A DNA stretch of 64,000 nt from Pseudomonas sp. Fl4BN1 (GCF_009908285.1 NZ_JAAARM010000033.1:1-64000), one strand, 5' to 3'; positions 27,056 through 36,519 are shown, counted from the first letter of the stretch. Notes: a model not told the origin generated them from the sequence alone. Program-made: numbers and translations.

Positions 27056-27426
27056 TGAAGACTCTCCGGTGTACCGCTCAGTTGACTTCCATGTACCGGC
27101 TTGGGCGCTGGCCGCAACTCAGTCTGGATGTGTATTCGCTATTGAGTAATTAGCGGAAACGGTTGATTTGACGTTTTGGCGTGTCAATAATTTGGCTATG
27201 AATTTTCGCAATTAACTTTATGCCAAAGTATTGACCTTATGAGTGCCATCCTAAACAATCGCCTGATTAATGTCACATTGATATTCACGCGTTAACCTGA
27301 CTTGAAGTATGTGAACCAGTTCTTAGTTTGAACTTTCCGACAGACGGTCGTTGTGGTTGTAATCATTCGATGTGGCGCCACGTTCTGACGTGATTCTGGA
27401 CACGCTGTCCGAGGGAAATTCTTACC
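27056..27426. promoter_or_regulatory. Divergent lapA/lapE promoter region
   Basis: A 371-base AT-rich gap between the divergent lapA and lapE starts. No gene was found in it. It should hold both promoters. The FleQ-like site at 27183-27196 is listed separately. No clean sigma-70 pair could be assigned by eye. Confidence 0.6.
27183..27196 (+). promoter_or_regulatory. Candidate FleQ box
   Basis: GTCAATAATTTGGC matches the described FleQ consensus GTCANTAAATTGAC at all but two specified positions. FleQ is a cyclic-di-GMP-responsive regulator known to act on lapA in pseudomonads. The site lies about 128 bases upstream of the lapA start. The match was made by eye and one such site could arise by chance. 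Confidence 0.45.
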
Positions 27427-28779
27427 ATGCGTTTTCACCTGTTCAAGGCCCTGCCATTAGCCTTTGCTGCTAGTTTCGTGCAGGCACAGACACTCCCCGA
27501 AGCCATGCAGAAAGCACTGGATGTGCATCCAGAGATCCAAGCCGGAGTGAACAGCCGCCTGGCGGCTGACTACCAGCTGAAAGCGGCGAAAGGTGGCTAT
27601 CTGCCACGCGTCGATGCGCTGGCCGGTTACGGTCGCGAAGGCACCGATAACCCTAGTTCTCGTGCGGGTACTGGCAACAACCACTGGGAGACATTGAACC
27701 GTGGGGAGTCAAGTTTACGTCTCCAGCAAATGGTTTTTGACGGTTTTGCTACCTCTAGCGAAGTAGGGCGTCAACAAGCCACCGTCAATTCCCGGGCTTA
27801 CTCCCTGTTGGGCGCGTCCGAACGCACGGCCCTGACCGTGGCCCAGGTGTACCTGGATGTGCTGACCCGTCGCCAATTCGTCCAGCTGGCGGAAGACAAC
27901 CTGCGCAACCACGAACGCATCTACGACCAGATCAAGCTGCGCACCCAGCGTGGTGTGGGCAGCGGCGCCGACCTCGACCAGGCCGAAGCGCGGATGGCCC
28001 AGGCCCGCAACAACCTGATCACCGAACAGACCAACCTGGCGGACTCCCAGACCAACTACCTGAGTGCTGTAGGGCAGATGCCCGATCAGTTGGAGCGGCC
28101 TGCCAGTTTCATGGCGATGCTGCCGGCGAACCTCGATGAGGCTCGGCGACAGATGTTGGAAAACAGCCCGATCCTGCGTTCCGCAGAGTCCGATATCGTC
28201 GCCGCCGAAAAGCAGTACGACGCCGCCAAGTCGGCGTTCTACCCGCGTTTCGATGCGGAGTTGGGGCGTACCGCGGATAACAACCTCGACGGTCAGGTCG
28301 GTCACAACAATGAGTGGCAGGCCATGCTGCGCATGCGCTTCAACCTGTTTGCCGGTGGCAGCAACAAGGCCGACCTGGAATCCAAGGCCTACCAGTCGAA
28401 CCAGGCCCTGGATATCCGCAACAATGCCCTGCGGGTGTTGAACGAAGAACTGGGCCTGGCCTGGAACGCCTTGAACAATGCCAACGCCCAGGTGCCGATC
28501 GCCCAGCAGTACGTTGATCACAGCACCAGCGTGCGCACCGCTTATCAGAAGCAATTCAGCCTGGGCGAGCGCACCTTGCTGGACTTGCTCGACAGTGAAA
28601 ACGAACTGTTCACTGCTTCCCGGCGTTTGGCGGAAATCAGAAACATTCAGTTATTTACTCAGTATCGAATCAAGGCGACCATGGGCGAGTTGCTCAAGAG
28701 CCAGGGAGTGGTCGCACCTATGGCGTCCGTCGTGCAAAACGATGTGAAGCCCAAGGTCCAACTGCCTGGGATGAATTGA
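27427..28779 (+). CDS. lapE: TolC-type outer-membrane factor of the LapA exporter
   Basis: 450 residues. A signal peptide (MRFHLFKALPLAFAASFVQA) is followed by two TolC-type repeats: TLPEAMQKALDVHPEIQAGV at the start of the first and LDEARRQMLENSPILRSAES at the start of the second, with long helices and ERTLLDLLDSENELFTASRR near the end. It has no lipobox, unlike the two NodT-type factors elsewhere in this window. It forms the outer-membrane channel through which LapB-LapC export LapA. GAGGG lies upstream of the ATG. lapB begins about 37 bases after its stop. Confidence 0.93.
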   Translation: MRFHLFKALPLAFAASFVQAQTLPEAMQKALDVHPEIQAGVNSRLAADYQLKAAKGGYLPRVDALAGYGREGTDNPSSRAGTGNNHWETLNRGESSLRLQQMVFDGFATSSEVGRQQATVNSRAYSLLGASERTALTVAQVYLDVLTRRQFVQLAEDNLRNHERIYDQIKLRTQRGVGSGADLDQAEARMAQARNNLITEQTNLADSQTNYLSAVGQMPDQLERPASFMAMLPANLDEARRQMLENSPILRSAESDIVAAEKQYDAAKSAFYPRFDAELGRTADNNLDGQVGHNNEWQAMLRMRFNLFAGGSNKADLESKAYQSNQALDIRNNALRVLNEELGLAWNALNNANAQVPIAQQYVDHSTSVRTAYQKQFSLGERTLLDLLDSENELFTASRRLAEIRNIQLFTQYRIKATMGELLKSQGVVAPMASVVQNDVKPKVQLPGMN

Positions 28780-28816
28780 GCCAATCTCATCCAACAGTCA
28801 GTCAAGAGTGTCGAGC

Positions 28817-30973
28817 GTGGAATCAGAAGTCAGTCGAGTGCAACTCAATCATGATCCACGTGGTATGCATGACGACCCCCTGCTAGATGGTTTGCTGACC
28901 CTCTGCTTCCTGCACCAGAAACCCGCCAGTGCGGCAATGTTGACCACCGGTCTGCCATTGCCGTCCCAGCGCTTGAGTGCCGAGTTGCTGCCCCGCGCAG
29001 CAGCCCGGGCCGGGTTGCAGGGGCGGGTACTGCGCCGCAAGCTCGAGCAGATTCCGGCGATCGCCATGCCCGCCTTGCTGTTGCTCAAGGATGGTCGCAG
29101 TGCTGTGTTGCTGGGCTGGCAGGGCGAGGACCAGGCGCGTTTACTGCTCAGCGAGAGCGATGGCGGTGAAGTCTGCGTCAGCCGCGAACTGTTGGCCGAC
29201 GATTACAGCGGGCAGGTGTTCTTCGCCCAACCCCAGCACAAGTTCGACGTCAATCACGGTTCGTTGATTCCCCGGGCCCGCTCCTGGTTTCGCGATACCC
29301 TCAAGCGTTCGCGCTGGCTATATATCGATGCCATCGCCGCCAGCCTGCTGATCAACATCATTGCCATGGCCGCGCCGCTGTTCGTGATGAACGTCTACGA
29401 CCGGGTTGTGCCCAACCAGGCCACCTCGACCTTGTGGATGCTGTCCATCGGCATCATCGGCGCCTACATCTTCGACCTGATCCTCAAGGGCTTGCGCAGC
29501 CTGTGCCTGGACCTTGCGGGAAAGAAGACCGACCTGATCATCTCCGCCACGCTGTTCGAGCGCATCGTCGGCATGGCGATGAAGTACCGACCGGCACGGG
29601 TCGGCAGCTTTGCCCAGAACATCCATGAGTTTCAGAGCCTGCGGGACTTTCTCGCCTCGCTGACCCTCACCAGCTTGATCGACCTGCCGTTCACCCTGCT
29701 GATCTTCATGGTCATCGCGATCCTCGGCGGGCACCTGGTGTGGATTCCGGTGCTGGCGTTCCCGATTGCCTTGCTGATCGGCTACGCGCTGCAGAAGCCC
29801 CTGGTGGCGACCATGGAAAAAACCATGGCCCTGGGCGCCGAACGCCAGTCGAGCCTGATTGAAACCCTGGCCGGGCTGGATGCGGTCAAGGTCAACAACG
29901 CTGAAAGCGAGCGCCAGTACCAGTGGGAGCAGACCATTGGCACCCTCAGCCGCCTTGAGTTGCGGGTGAAGATGCTCTCCAGCCTGGCGATGAACATCAC
30001 CTTGCTGATCCAGCAATTGGCCGGGGTGATCATGATCATCTTCGGTGTGTACCAGATCATCGACGGCAACCTCAGCATGGGCGGGCTGATCGCCTGCTAC
30101 ATGCTCAGCGGTCGGGCTCTGAGCCCGCTGGCTTCGCTGTCCGGGCTGTTGACCCGTTACCAGCAGGCCCGGGTCACCATGACCTCGGTGGACCAGATGA
30201 TGGAGCTGCCTCAGGAACGAAATTTCGACGAGCGCCCCCTGAGCCGCAGCGTGCTGCAGGGCGCCATCGAATGCCGGCAACTGAGCTTCACCTATCCGGG
30301 GCAGCAGAATTCGGCGCTGAAGAACATCAACCTGATCATCAAGCCGGGCGAAAAGGTTGGCATCATCGGCCGCAGTGGCTCGGGCAAAAGCTCCCTGGCC
30401 AAACTGCTGGTGGGGCTCTATCAGGCAGACTCCGGAGCCTTGTTGGTGGACGGCGTGGACATTCGCCAGATCGACGTCAGCGAGCTGCGCCACAACATCG
30501 GTTATGTGCCCCAGGATATCCAGTTGCTGGCCGGCACCCTGCGCGACAACCTGACCTCCGGCGCCCGTTACGTCGAAGACGAACTGGTGCTGCAAGCCGC
30601 CGAGCTGGCGGGGGTTCACGAATTCGCCCGGCTGCATCCCCAGGGCTATGAATTGCAAGTGGGCGAGCGCGGACAGAACTTGTCTGGCGGTCAGCGCCAG
30701 AACGTCGCCTTGGCCCGGGCCTTGTTGCTCAACCCACAGATCCTGCTGCTCGACGAACCCACCAGTGCCATGGACAACACCGGCGAGGAGCGCTTGAAGC
30801 AGCGCCTCGAAGCCGTGGTGCAGGGCAAGACCGTGGTACTGGTCACCCACCGTGCCTCATTGCTGTCGCTGGTGGATCGGTTGTTGGTGGTGGACCGCGG
30901 ACAGATCCTCGCCGATGGCCCGAAAGCAGTGGTTATGGAAGCGTTGAAGAAGGGGCAGATCAGTGTTGCTTAA
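28817..30973 (+). CDS. lapB: Type I secretion ABC transporter for LapA
   Basis: About 718 residues. The N-terminal 130 residues form a C39-like domain without the catalytic Cys (LLDGLLTLCFLHQKPASAAM), as in transporters that bind but do not cleave RTX substrates. A six-span membrane domain follows (about 160-440). The ATPase domain has Walker A IGRSGSGKSS (about 515), signature LSGGQRQNVALARAL (about 620), Walker B ILLLDEPTSAMD (about 643) and the H-loop VLVTHRAS. The GTG at 28817 is preferred over the one at 28808 because AAGAG lies 8 bases before it. It overlaps lapC by 11 bases, which points to coupled translation. Confidence 0.94.
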   Translation: MESEVSRVQLNHDPRGMHDDPLLDGLLTLCFLHQKPASAAMLTTGLPLPSQRLSAELLPRAAARAGLQGRVLRRKLEQIPAIAMPALLLLKDGRSAVLLGWQGEDQARLLLSESDGGEVCVSRELLADDYSGQVFFAQPQHKFDVNHGSLIPRARSWFRDTLKRSRWLYIDAIAASLLINIIAMAAPLFVMNVYDRVVPNQATSTLWMLSIGIIGAYIFDLILKGLRSLCLDLAGKKTDLIISATLFERIVGMAMKYRPARVGSFAQNIHEFQSLRDFLASLTLTSLIDLPFTLLIFMVIAILGGHLVWIPVLAFPIALLIGYALQKPLVATMEKTMALGAERQSSLIETLAGLDAVKVNNAESERQYQWEQTIGTLSRLELRVKMLSSLAMNITLLIQQLAGVIMIIFGVYQIIDGNLSMGGLIACYMLSGRALSPLASLSGLLTRYQQARVTMTSVDQMMELPQERNFDERPLSRSVLQGAIECRQLSFTYPGQQNSALKNINLIIKPGEKVGIIGRSGSGKSSLAKLLVGLYQADSGALLVDGVDIRQIDVSELRHNIGYVPQDIQLLAGTLRDNLTSGARYVEDELVLQAAELAGVHEFARLHPQGYELQVGERGQNLSGGQRQNVALARALLLNPQILLLDEPTSAMDNTGEERLKQRLEAVVQGKTVVLVTHRASLLSLVDRLLVVDRGQILADGPKAVVMEALKKGQISVA

Positions 30974-32330
30974 GTCGGGATTCAAGGACTCGATCCGCCG
31001 TTATTTCAAAGGCTCCGATTCCCTCCAGGGCCAGCCGTTGCCCGAGGTCAACAAGGCCCTGATCGAAGACGCTCCACGGGTCATTCGCCTGACCATCTGG
31101 GGCATCATCGGGTTCTTCCTGTTCCTGGTGCTATGGGCCAATTTCGCGGTCATCGATGAAGTCACCAAGGGCGAAGGCAAGGCGATTCCGTCGTCCAAGG
31201 TGCAGAAGATCCAGAACCTGGAAGGCGGTATCGTCTCCGAGCTGTTCGTCAAGGAAGGCCAGGTGGTGGAGGCCGGCGCGCCGCTGATCCGCCTGGACGA
31301 CACGCGCTTCCAGTCCAACGTCGGTGAAACCGAGACCGTGCGTCTGTCGATGCTGCTGCGGGTCGAGCGCCTGAGTGCCGAGGTCGAGGAGCGTCCACTG
31401 AACTTCCCCGCCGACGTGCTCAAGGACGTACCAGGCCAGGCTGCCAGCGAAAAATCCCTGTACGAGAGCCGGCGCCAGCAACTGCATGACGAGATTGGTG
31501 GCCTCCAGGAGCAACTGATCCAGAAACAGCAGGAATTGCGCGAGTTCACCTCCAAGCAGGCCCAGTACCGCCAGCAACTGGGTTTGCAACGCCAGGAAAT
31601 CAACATGTCCGAGCCCCTGGTGGCCCAGGGCGCGGTATCGCCGGTGGAAGTGCTGCGGCTCAAGCGCGCCGAAGTGGAAACCCGTGGCCAGTTGGATGCC
31701 ACGACCCTGGCCATTCCTCGCGCCGAGTCGGCGATCAAGGAAGTGCAGCGCAAGATCGACGAGACCCGCGGCAAGTTCCGCAGTGAGGCCCTGACCCAGC
31801 TCAACGAGGCGCGCACCGAACTGAACAAGGCCAGCGCCACCGGCAAGGCCCTGGAAGATCGGGTCAGCCGGACCCTGGTGACCTCGCCGGTGCGCGGTAT
31901 CGTCAAGCAGCTGATGGTCAACACCATCGGCGGGGTGATCCAGCCGGGCAGCGACATGGTGGAAATCGTGCCCCTGGACGACACCCTGCTGGTGGAAGCC
32001 AAGATCCGCCCCCAGGACATCGCGTTCCTGCATCCGGGGCAAGAAGCGATCGTCAAGTTCAGCGCCTATGACTACACCATCTACGGTGGCCTCAAGGCCC
32101 GCCTGGAGCAGATCGGCGCCGACACCATTACCGACGAAGACAAGAAGACCACCTACTACATGATCAAGCTGCGCACCGACCGCAGCCACCTGGGCACCGA
32201 TGAGAAACCGCTGTTGATCATCCCTGGGATGGTCGCCTCGGTGGACATCATCACCGGCAAGAAGAGCATCCTCAGCTACCTGCTCAAGCCGATCATCCGC
32301 GCCCGCGCCGAAGCCCTGCACGAGCGCTGA
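30963..32330 (+). CDS. lapC: HlyD-family membrane fusion protein of the LapA exporter
   Basis: 455 residues. A cytoplasmic N-terminus is followed by one membrane span (about residues 40-62, GIIGFFLFLVLWANFAVID), a lipoyl half-motif (GGIVSELFVKEGQVVEAGAP), a long coiled coil (about 125-290) and the second lipoyl and beta-barrel parts (VRGIVKQLMVNTIGGVIQPG). The C-terminal PGMVASVDIITGKKSILSYL is the mark of the HlyD/PrtE type I secretion group. It bridges LapB and LapE. The GTG start lies inside the end of lapB. No further gene follows on this strand before the REP pair at 32368. Confidence 0.94.
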   Translation: MLLKSGFKDSIRRYFKGSDSLQGQPLPEVNKALIEDAPRVIRLTIWGIIGFFLFLVLWANFAVIDEVTKGEGKAIPSSKVQKIQNLEGGIVSELFVKEGQVVEAGAPLIRLDDTRFQSNVGETETVRLSMLLRVERLSAEVEERPLNFPADVLKDVPGQAASEKSLYESRRQQLHDEIGGLQEQLIQKQQELREFTSKQAQYRQQLGLQRQEINMSEPLVAQGAVSPVEVLRLKRAEVETRGQLDATTLAIPRAESAIKEVQRKIDETRGKFRSEALTQLNEARTELNKASATGKALEDRVSRTLVTSPVRGIVKQLMVNTIGGVIQPGSDMVEIVPLDDTLLVEAKIRPQDIAFLHPGQEAIVKFSAYDYTIYGGLKARLEQIGADTITDEDKKTTYYMIKLRTDRSHLGTDEKPLLIIPGMVASVDIITGKKSILSYLLKPIIRARAEALHER

Positions 32331-32367
32331 TCCGGGTAAAAAACGACCTTCGCCGGCAGCCAGCCTT

Positions 32368-32435
32368 GTAGGAGCTGGCTTGCCAGCGAAGGGGCCCGTG
32401 AGACCGCCTTCGCCGGCAAGCCGGCTTCTGCAGGA
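32368..32435. repeat. REP pair (BIME) downstream of lapC
   Basis: GTAGGAGCTGGCTTGCCAGC and, in the opposite sense, CTTCGCCGGCAAGCCGGCTT face each other across about 20 bases. This is the same Pseudomonas REP family as at 36432, 37546 and 46434. It probably ends the lapEBC message. Confidence 0.85.
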
Positions 32436-32509
32436 CCGCGCCGTCCGCCAATGCCATGGGGGCCATCGGTGGCGTACCGTCCATAACCGCCGCATCGCTC
32501 GAATCAACA

Positions 32510-32530
32510 TATCGTTATTCGCTAACGGTA
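32510..32530. promoter_or_regulatory. Inverted repeat upstream of the sulfonate operon
   Basis: TATCGTTA and TAACGGTA are separated by TTCGC, with one mismatch in 8-bp arms. It lies in the AT-rich stretch 150-170 bases before the dioxygenase start and could be a regulator site. The rest of the 32331-32679 gap, apart from the REP pair, shows nothing else. Confidence 0.35.
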
Positions 32531-32679
32531 TTTAAATTCGCTTTCTTATATCTATAAAGTCAACTCCCTGCGTACCTGCCGACCAATCGGCGCGCCGCAC
32601 GTAATGAACCCACACGGGATCTCCGTGAGTTTCTGAACGACGTGCGCGCCCTGGGCGCGCCTGCGCGGGAGTTTCAGTC

Positions 32680-33567
32680 ATGTCTGCATCAGCCAGTGCC
32701 GCGCCCATCGCCGCACAAGCCTTCGAAATCCGTCCCTTGAATGGCGCCGTGGGCGCCGAGATCATCGGCCTGGACCTGTCCCGGCCGGTCAACGACCAGG
32801 ACTTCGCCCGCCTCCACCGTGCCCACCTGGATCACCATGTCGTGGTGTTCCGCGACCAGCGCATCAGCCCCCAACAACAGATCGCCTTCAGCCGCCGTTT
32901 CGGCGTGTTGCAGATCCACGTGCTCAAGCAGTTCCTGCTGGCCGGGCACCCGGAAATCCTCATCGTTTCCAATATCATCGAGAATGGCCAATCCATCGGC
33001 CTGGGTGACGCCGGCAAGTTCTGGCACTCGGATCTGTCCTACAAGGAGCTGCCGAGCCTGGGCTCGATGCTGCACGCCCAGGAACTGCCGGCCGAAGGCG
33101 GCGACACCCTGTTCGCCGACATGCACCAAGCCTGGGACAACCTGCCCGAGGCGCTGCGCAAGGCGCTCGAAGGCCGCAGCGCCGCGCATTCCTACACGGC
33201 CCGCTACAGCGAGACCAAGTTTGAGGGCAACTGGCGCCCGACCCTGACCCCGGAGCAGTTGGCCCAGGTTGCGGAGGTGGTGCACCCCATCGTCCGCACT
33301 CACCCGGAAAACGGCCGCAAGGCGCTGTTCGTCAGCGAAGGTTTCACCACCCGCATCATCGGTTTGCCGCAAGACGAAAGCGCCCAGTTGCTGGCCGAGT
33401 TGTACGCCCACAGCGTGTTACCGGAGAACATTTACCGCCATCAATGGCAGCCCCACGACCTGGTGTTCTGGGACAACCGTTCGCTGATCCACCTGGCCGC
33501 CGGTTGCCCGAGCCATCTGCGCCGCAAGCTGTATCGCACCACCATCCAGGGCGACGCCCCTTACTGA
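32680..33567 (+). CDS. TauD/TfdA-family Fe(II)/2-oxoglutarate dioxygenase
   Basis: 295 residues. The iron-binding triad is visible as H116 and D118 in FWHSDLSYKE and H271 in NRSLIHLAAG. The conserved Arg that holds 2-oxoglutarate lies in RRKLYRTT near the end. The family oxidises taurine, other sulfonates, sulfate esters or phenoxy acids, freeing sulfite or sulfate. It heads a unit with a complete ABC importer of the SsuABC/TauABC type, which makes use of an organic sulfur compound the likely role. The exact substrate cannot be told. GGGAG precedes the ATG. Confidence 0.88.
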   Translation: MSASASAAPIAAQAFEIRPLNGAVGAEIIGLDLSRPVNDQDFARLHRAHLDHHVVVFRDQRISPQQQIAFSRRFGVLQIHVLKQFLLAGHPEILIVSNIIENGQSIGLGDAGKFWHSDLSYKELPSLGSMLHAQELPAEGGDTLFADMHQAWDNLPEALRKALEGRSAAHSYTARYSETKFEGNWRPTLTPEQLAQVAEVVHPIVRTHPENGRKALFVSEGFTTRIIGLPQDESAQLLAELYAHSVLPENIYRHQWQPHDLVFWDNRSLIHLAAGCPSHLRRKLYRTTIQGDAPY

Positions 33568-33594
33568 TCAGCCAGGCACGGCAGGAGAATCACC

Positions 33595-34632
33595 ATGTCT
33601 TCATCCATTCGCTTCACTGCGCGCCTGGGCACGCTGGCCACCGCCATCGGCCTGGGTTTCAGCCTGCTGGCCGGCAGCCTGGTCGCCCCTACGGCGGCCC
33701 ATGCCGAAGGCGAGATCCGCATCGCCGAACAGTTTGGCATCGTCTACCTGCTGCTCAACGTGGTTCGCGATCAGCAACTGATCGAAAAGTACGGTAAGCA
33801 GGAGGGTATCGACATCAAGGTCGACTGGACCCAACTGTCCGGCGGCGCCGCGGTGAACGACGCATTGCTGTCGGGTTCCATCGATATCGCCGGGGCCGGC
33901 GTCGGCCCGCTGTTGACCATCTGGGACCGCACCCGTGGCCGCCAGAACGTCAAGGCAGTGGCGTCCCTGGGCAACTTTCCCTACTACCTGGTGAGCAACA
34001 ATCCCAAGGTCAAGACCATTGCAGACTTCACCGAAAAGGACCGCATCGCGGTGCCGGCGGTGGGGGTCTCGGTGCAGTCGCGCTTCCTGCAATACGCCGC
34101 CGCCAAGCAATGGGGCGACCAGGAATTCAATCGCCTGGACAAGTACACCATCGCCGTTCCCCACCCGGACGCCACCGCGGCGCTGATTGCCGGTGGTACC
34201 GAGCTGACCGGGCACTTCTCCAACCCGCCGTTCCAGGATCAGGCCCTGGAAAACCCCAATGTGCACGTGGTGCTGAACACCTACGACCTGCTGGGGCCCA
34301 ACTCACCGACGGTGCTGTTCGCCACCGAGAAGTTCCGCAACGACAACCCCAAGACCTACAAGGCTTTCACCGAAGCCCTGGCTGAAGCTGCCGAGTTCGC
34401 CCAGAACGACAAGGGCGCGGCCGCCGACACTTACATCCGCGTGACCAAGGCCAAGATCGACCGCGCCGCCTTGCTGAAGATCATCGACAACCCGCAGTTC
34501 GAGTTCAGCGTAACGCCGAAAAACACCTACCCGTTGGCGGAGTTCCTGTACCGGGTCGGCGCCATCAAGAACAAGCCCGAGTCGTGGAAGGACTACTTCT
34601 TCCAGGATGCCAAGCCGTTGCAAGGGAGCTGA
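33595..34632 (+). CDS. ABC transporter substrate-binding protein, sulfonate/taurine type
   Basis: 345 residues. The signal peptide ends near APTAAHA, and the mature part starts EGEIRIAEQFGIVYLLLN. It has the NMT1/SsuA-like fold: LLSGSIDIAGAGVGPLL, VSNNPKVKTIADFTEKDRIA and AVGVSVQSRFL are typical of this group. It lies 27 bases after the dioxygenase with AGGAG before the ATG, and six bases before the ATPase gene. It should capture the organosulfur or related compound in the periplasm. Confidence 0.88.
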   Translation: MSSSIRFTARLGTLATAIGLGFSLLAGSLVAPTAAHAEGEIRIAEQFGIVYLLLNVVRDQQLIEKYGKQEGIDIKVDWTQLSGGAAVNDALLSGSIDIAGAGVGPLLTIWDRTRGRQNVKAVASLGNFPYYLVSNNPKVKTIADFTEKDRIAVPAVGVSVQSRFLQYAAAKQWGDQEFNRLDKYTIAVPHPDATAALIAGGTELTGHFSNPPFQDQALENPNVHVVLNTYDLLGPNSPTVLFATEKFRNDNPKTYKAFTEALAEAAEFAQNDKGAAADTYIRVTKAKIDRAALLKIIDNPQFEFSVTPKNTYPLAEFLYRVGAIKNKPESWKDYFFQDAKPLQGS

Positions 34633-34637
34633 CTGCC

Positions 34638-35498
34638 ATGAATGCCCCCTTGCCAGGCCACACGGCCAGCAACCCCACCGCCACCGCCGAGGCACTGTTG
34701 GCGGTGGACCAGGTCAGCCTGGAATATCGCACCCCGCAGCGCGTGGTGCGGGCCACCCACCAGGTGAGTTTCGAGATCGATCCCGCCGATCGTTTTGTCC
34801 TGCTGGGGCCTTCGGGCTGCGGCAAGTCGACCCTGCTCAAGGCGGTGGCCGGGTTCATCCAGCCCTGCGAGGGCGAGATCCGCCTGCAAGGCCGGCGGGT
34901 CAGCCAGCCCGGGCCGGATCGTATCGTGGTGTTCCAGGAGTTCGACCAGTTGCCCCCCTGGAAAACCGTGAAGCAGAACGTGATGTTTCCCCTGCTGGCG
35001 TCGAAAACCCTCGGTCGCCGCGAGGCCCAAGAGCGCGCCCTGGAGTACCTGGACAAAGTCGGCCTGGCGGCGTTCGCCGATGCCTACCCGCACACCCTGT
35101 CCGGTGGCATGAAAGCCCGGGTGGCGATTGCCCGCGCCCTGGCCATGCAGCCGAAGATCCTGCTGATGGACGAGCCTTTCGCCGCCCTCGACGCCCTGAC
35201 CCGGCGCAAGATGCAGGAGGAGTTGCTGCTGCTCTGGGAGGAGGTGCGCTTCACCTTGCTGTTCGTCACTCACTCCATCGAGGAAGCGCTGGTGGTGGGC
35301 AATCGCATCCTCCTGCTGTCGCCTCATCCGGGGCGCGTGCGGGCGGAAGTCCACAGCCACCAGTACGACCTGCAAAGCCTCGGTGGCGTGGCCTTCCAGC
35401 AGACCGCGCGACGCATCCACCACCTGCTGTTCGATGAAGGCCAATCGCCGGAAACTGCAACCGAGCTGGATTTCGCCGATATCCGTATCGCTTATTGA
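34638..35498 (+). CDS. ABC transporter ATPase, SsuB/TauB type
   Basis: 286 residues. Walker A LLGPSGCGKSTLLKAV, Q-loop VFQEFDQLPPW, signature TLSGGMKARVAIARAL, Walker B ILLMDEPFAALDALTR and switch FVTHSIEEAL are all intact. The ATG at 34638 (MNAPLPGHTA) follows the binding-protein gene by five bases; longer in-frame reading upstream runs inside that gene. It powers the permease at 35532. Confidence 0.93.
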   Translation: MNAPLPGHTASNPTATAEALLAVDQVSLEYRTPQRVVRATHQVSFEIDPADRFVLLGPSGCGKSTLLKAVAGFIQPCEGEIRLQGRRVSQPGPDRIVVFQEFDQLPPWKTVKQNVMFPLLASKTLGRREAQERALEYLDKVGLAAFADAYPHTLSGGMKARVAIARALAMQPKILLMDEPFAALDALTRRKMQEELLLLWEEVRFTLLFVTHSIEEALVVGNRILLLSPHPGRVRAEVHSHQYDLQSLGGVAFQQTARRIHHLLFDEGQSPETATELDFADIRIAY

Positions 35499-35531
35499 GC
35501 CGTCAGGCCACCGTTGAACGAGGAACGCCCG

Positions 35532-36398
35532 ATGAGCCATTCATCCCCCGTACGCGAGGAATACGACGTTGTCCTGCAGCCCTTGCTGCAAGTTCCCCTG
35601 GAGCGCGAACTGCCCCTGGCTCAGCGCCTCTGGCAACAAGGCTGGCTGCGCAAGAGCCTGATCCTGGTGCTCCTGGCGTTGCTGTGGGAAGCCGTTGCCC
35701 GCTACCAGGACAACGACCTGCTGCTACCGAGCTTTCTGCAAACCGCCAGCGCCCTTTACCAGGGCCTGCTCAGCGGCGAATTGCTGGGCAAGGTGGGCAT
35801 TTCCCTGGTGGTGCTGCTCAAGGGCTACCTGATCGGCATCGTCCTGGCGTTTGCCTTGACCACCCTGGCGGTCTCGACTCGTTTTGGCCGCGACCTGCTG
35901 AGCACCCTGACCTCGATGTTCAACCCGTTGCCGGCCATTGCCCTGTTGCCCCTGGCGCTGCTGTGGTTTGGCCTGGGGCAGAACAGCCTGATCTTCGTGC
36001 TGGTGCATTCGGTGCTCTGGGCCCTGGCCCTGAATACCTACGCCGGGTTTCTCGGGGTTTCCGAAACCTTGCGCATGGCCGGGCGCAACTACGGGCTCAA
36101 GGGCCTGCGCCTGGTGCTGTTCATCCTGATCCCGGCGGCGCTGCCGTCGATCCTCGCCGGCCTGAAGATCGGCTGGGCTTTCGCCTGGCGCACCCTGATC
36201 GCCGCCGAGCTGGTGTTCGGCGCCACCAGCGGCAAGGGCGGCCTGGGCTGGTACATCTTCCAGAACCGCAACGAGCTGTACACCGACAAGGTTTTCGCCG
36301 GCCTGGCCGTGGTGATCATCATCGGCCTGTTGGTGGAGAACCTGATCTTCGACACCCTGGAGCGGGTCACGGTGAAACGCTGGGGCATGCAACGCTGA
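35532..36398 (+). CDS. ABC transporter permease, SsuC/TauC type
   Basis: 288 residues with six hydrophobic spans. The ABC-contacting EAA loop appears as VSETLRMAGRNYGLKGLR, followed by LVLFILIPAALPSILAGLKI, typical of BPD_transp_1 permeases for sulfonates and nitrate. The ATG at 35532 follows AGGA at 7 bases; an upstream in-frame TTG at 35514 is less likely. It is the last gene of the importer operon and is followed by a REP pair. Confidence 0.92.
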   Translation: MSHSSPVREEYDVVLQPLLQVPLERELPLAQRLWQQGWLRKSLILVLLALLWEAVARYQDNDLLLPSFLQTASALYQGLLSGELLGKVGISLVVLLKGYLIGIVLAFALTTLAVSTRFGRDLLSTLTSMFNPLPAIALLPLALLWFGLGQNSLIFVLVHSVLWALALNTYAGFLGVSETLRMAGRNYGLKGLRLVLFILIPAALPSILAGLKIGWAFAWRTLIAAELVFGATSGKGGLGWYIFQNRNELYTDKVFAGLAVVIIIGLLVENLIFDTLERVTVKRWGMQR

Positions 36399-36431
36399 AT
36401 TGCCCACCCACCGGAGCCACCACCACCCGAC

Positions 36432-36519
36432 CGTAGGAGCTGGCTTGCCAGCGAAGGCGTCCTCAAGGGCGATGCAAGGTTCGAAGGCCCCCTTCGCCGG
36501 CAAGCCGGCTCCTACGGGT
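36432..36519. repeat. REP pair (BIME) after the importer operon
   Basis: GTAGGAGCTGGCTTGCCAGC and the inverted CCTTCGCCGGCAAGCCGGCT lie about 45 bases apart. The placement just after an operon end is usual for this family and may stop 3' decay of the message. Confidence 0.85.

Noticed and set aside
12236..27058. Long plus-strand reading frames opposite lapA (for example 14126-16348, 18815-21133, 21464-23104)
   Set aside because: They are mirror frames of the 300-bp repeats: open only because the repeat DNA lacks stops in that frame, with Gly/Asp/His-rich products that repeat with the same period and no ribosome sites.
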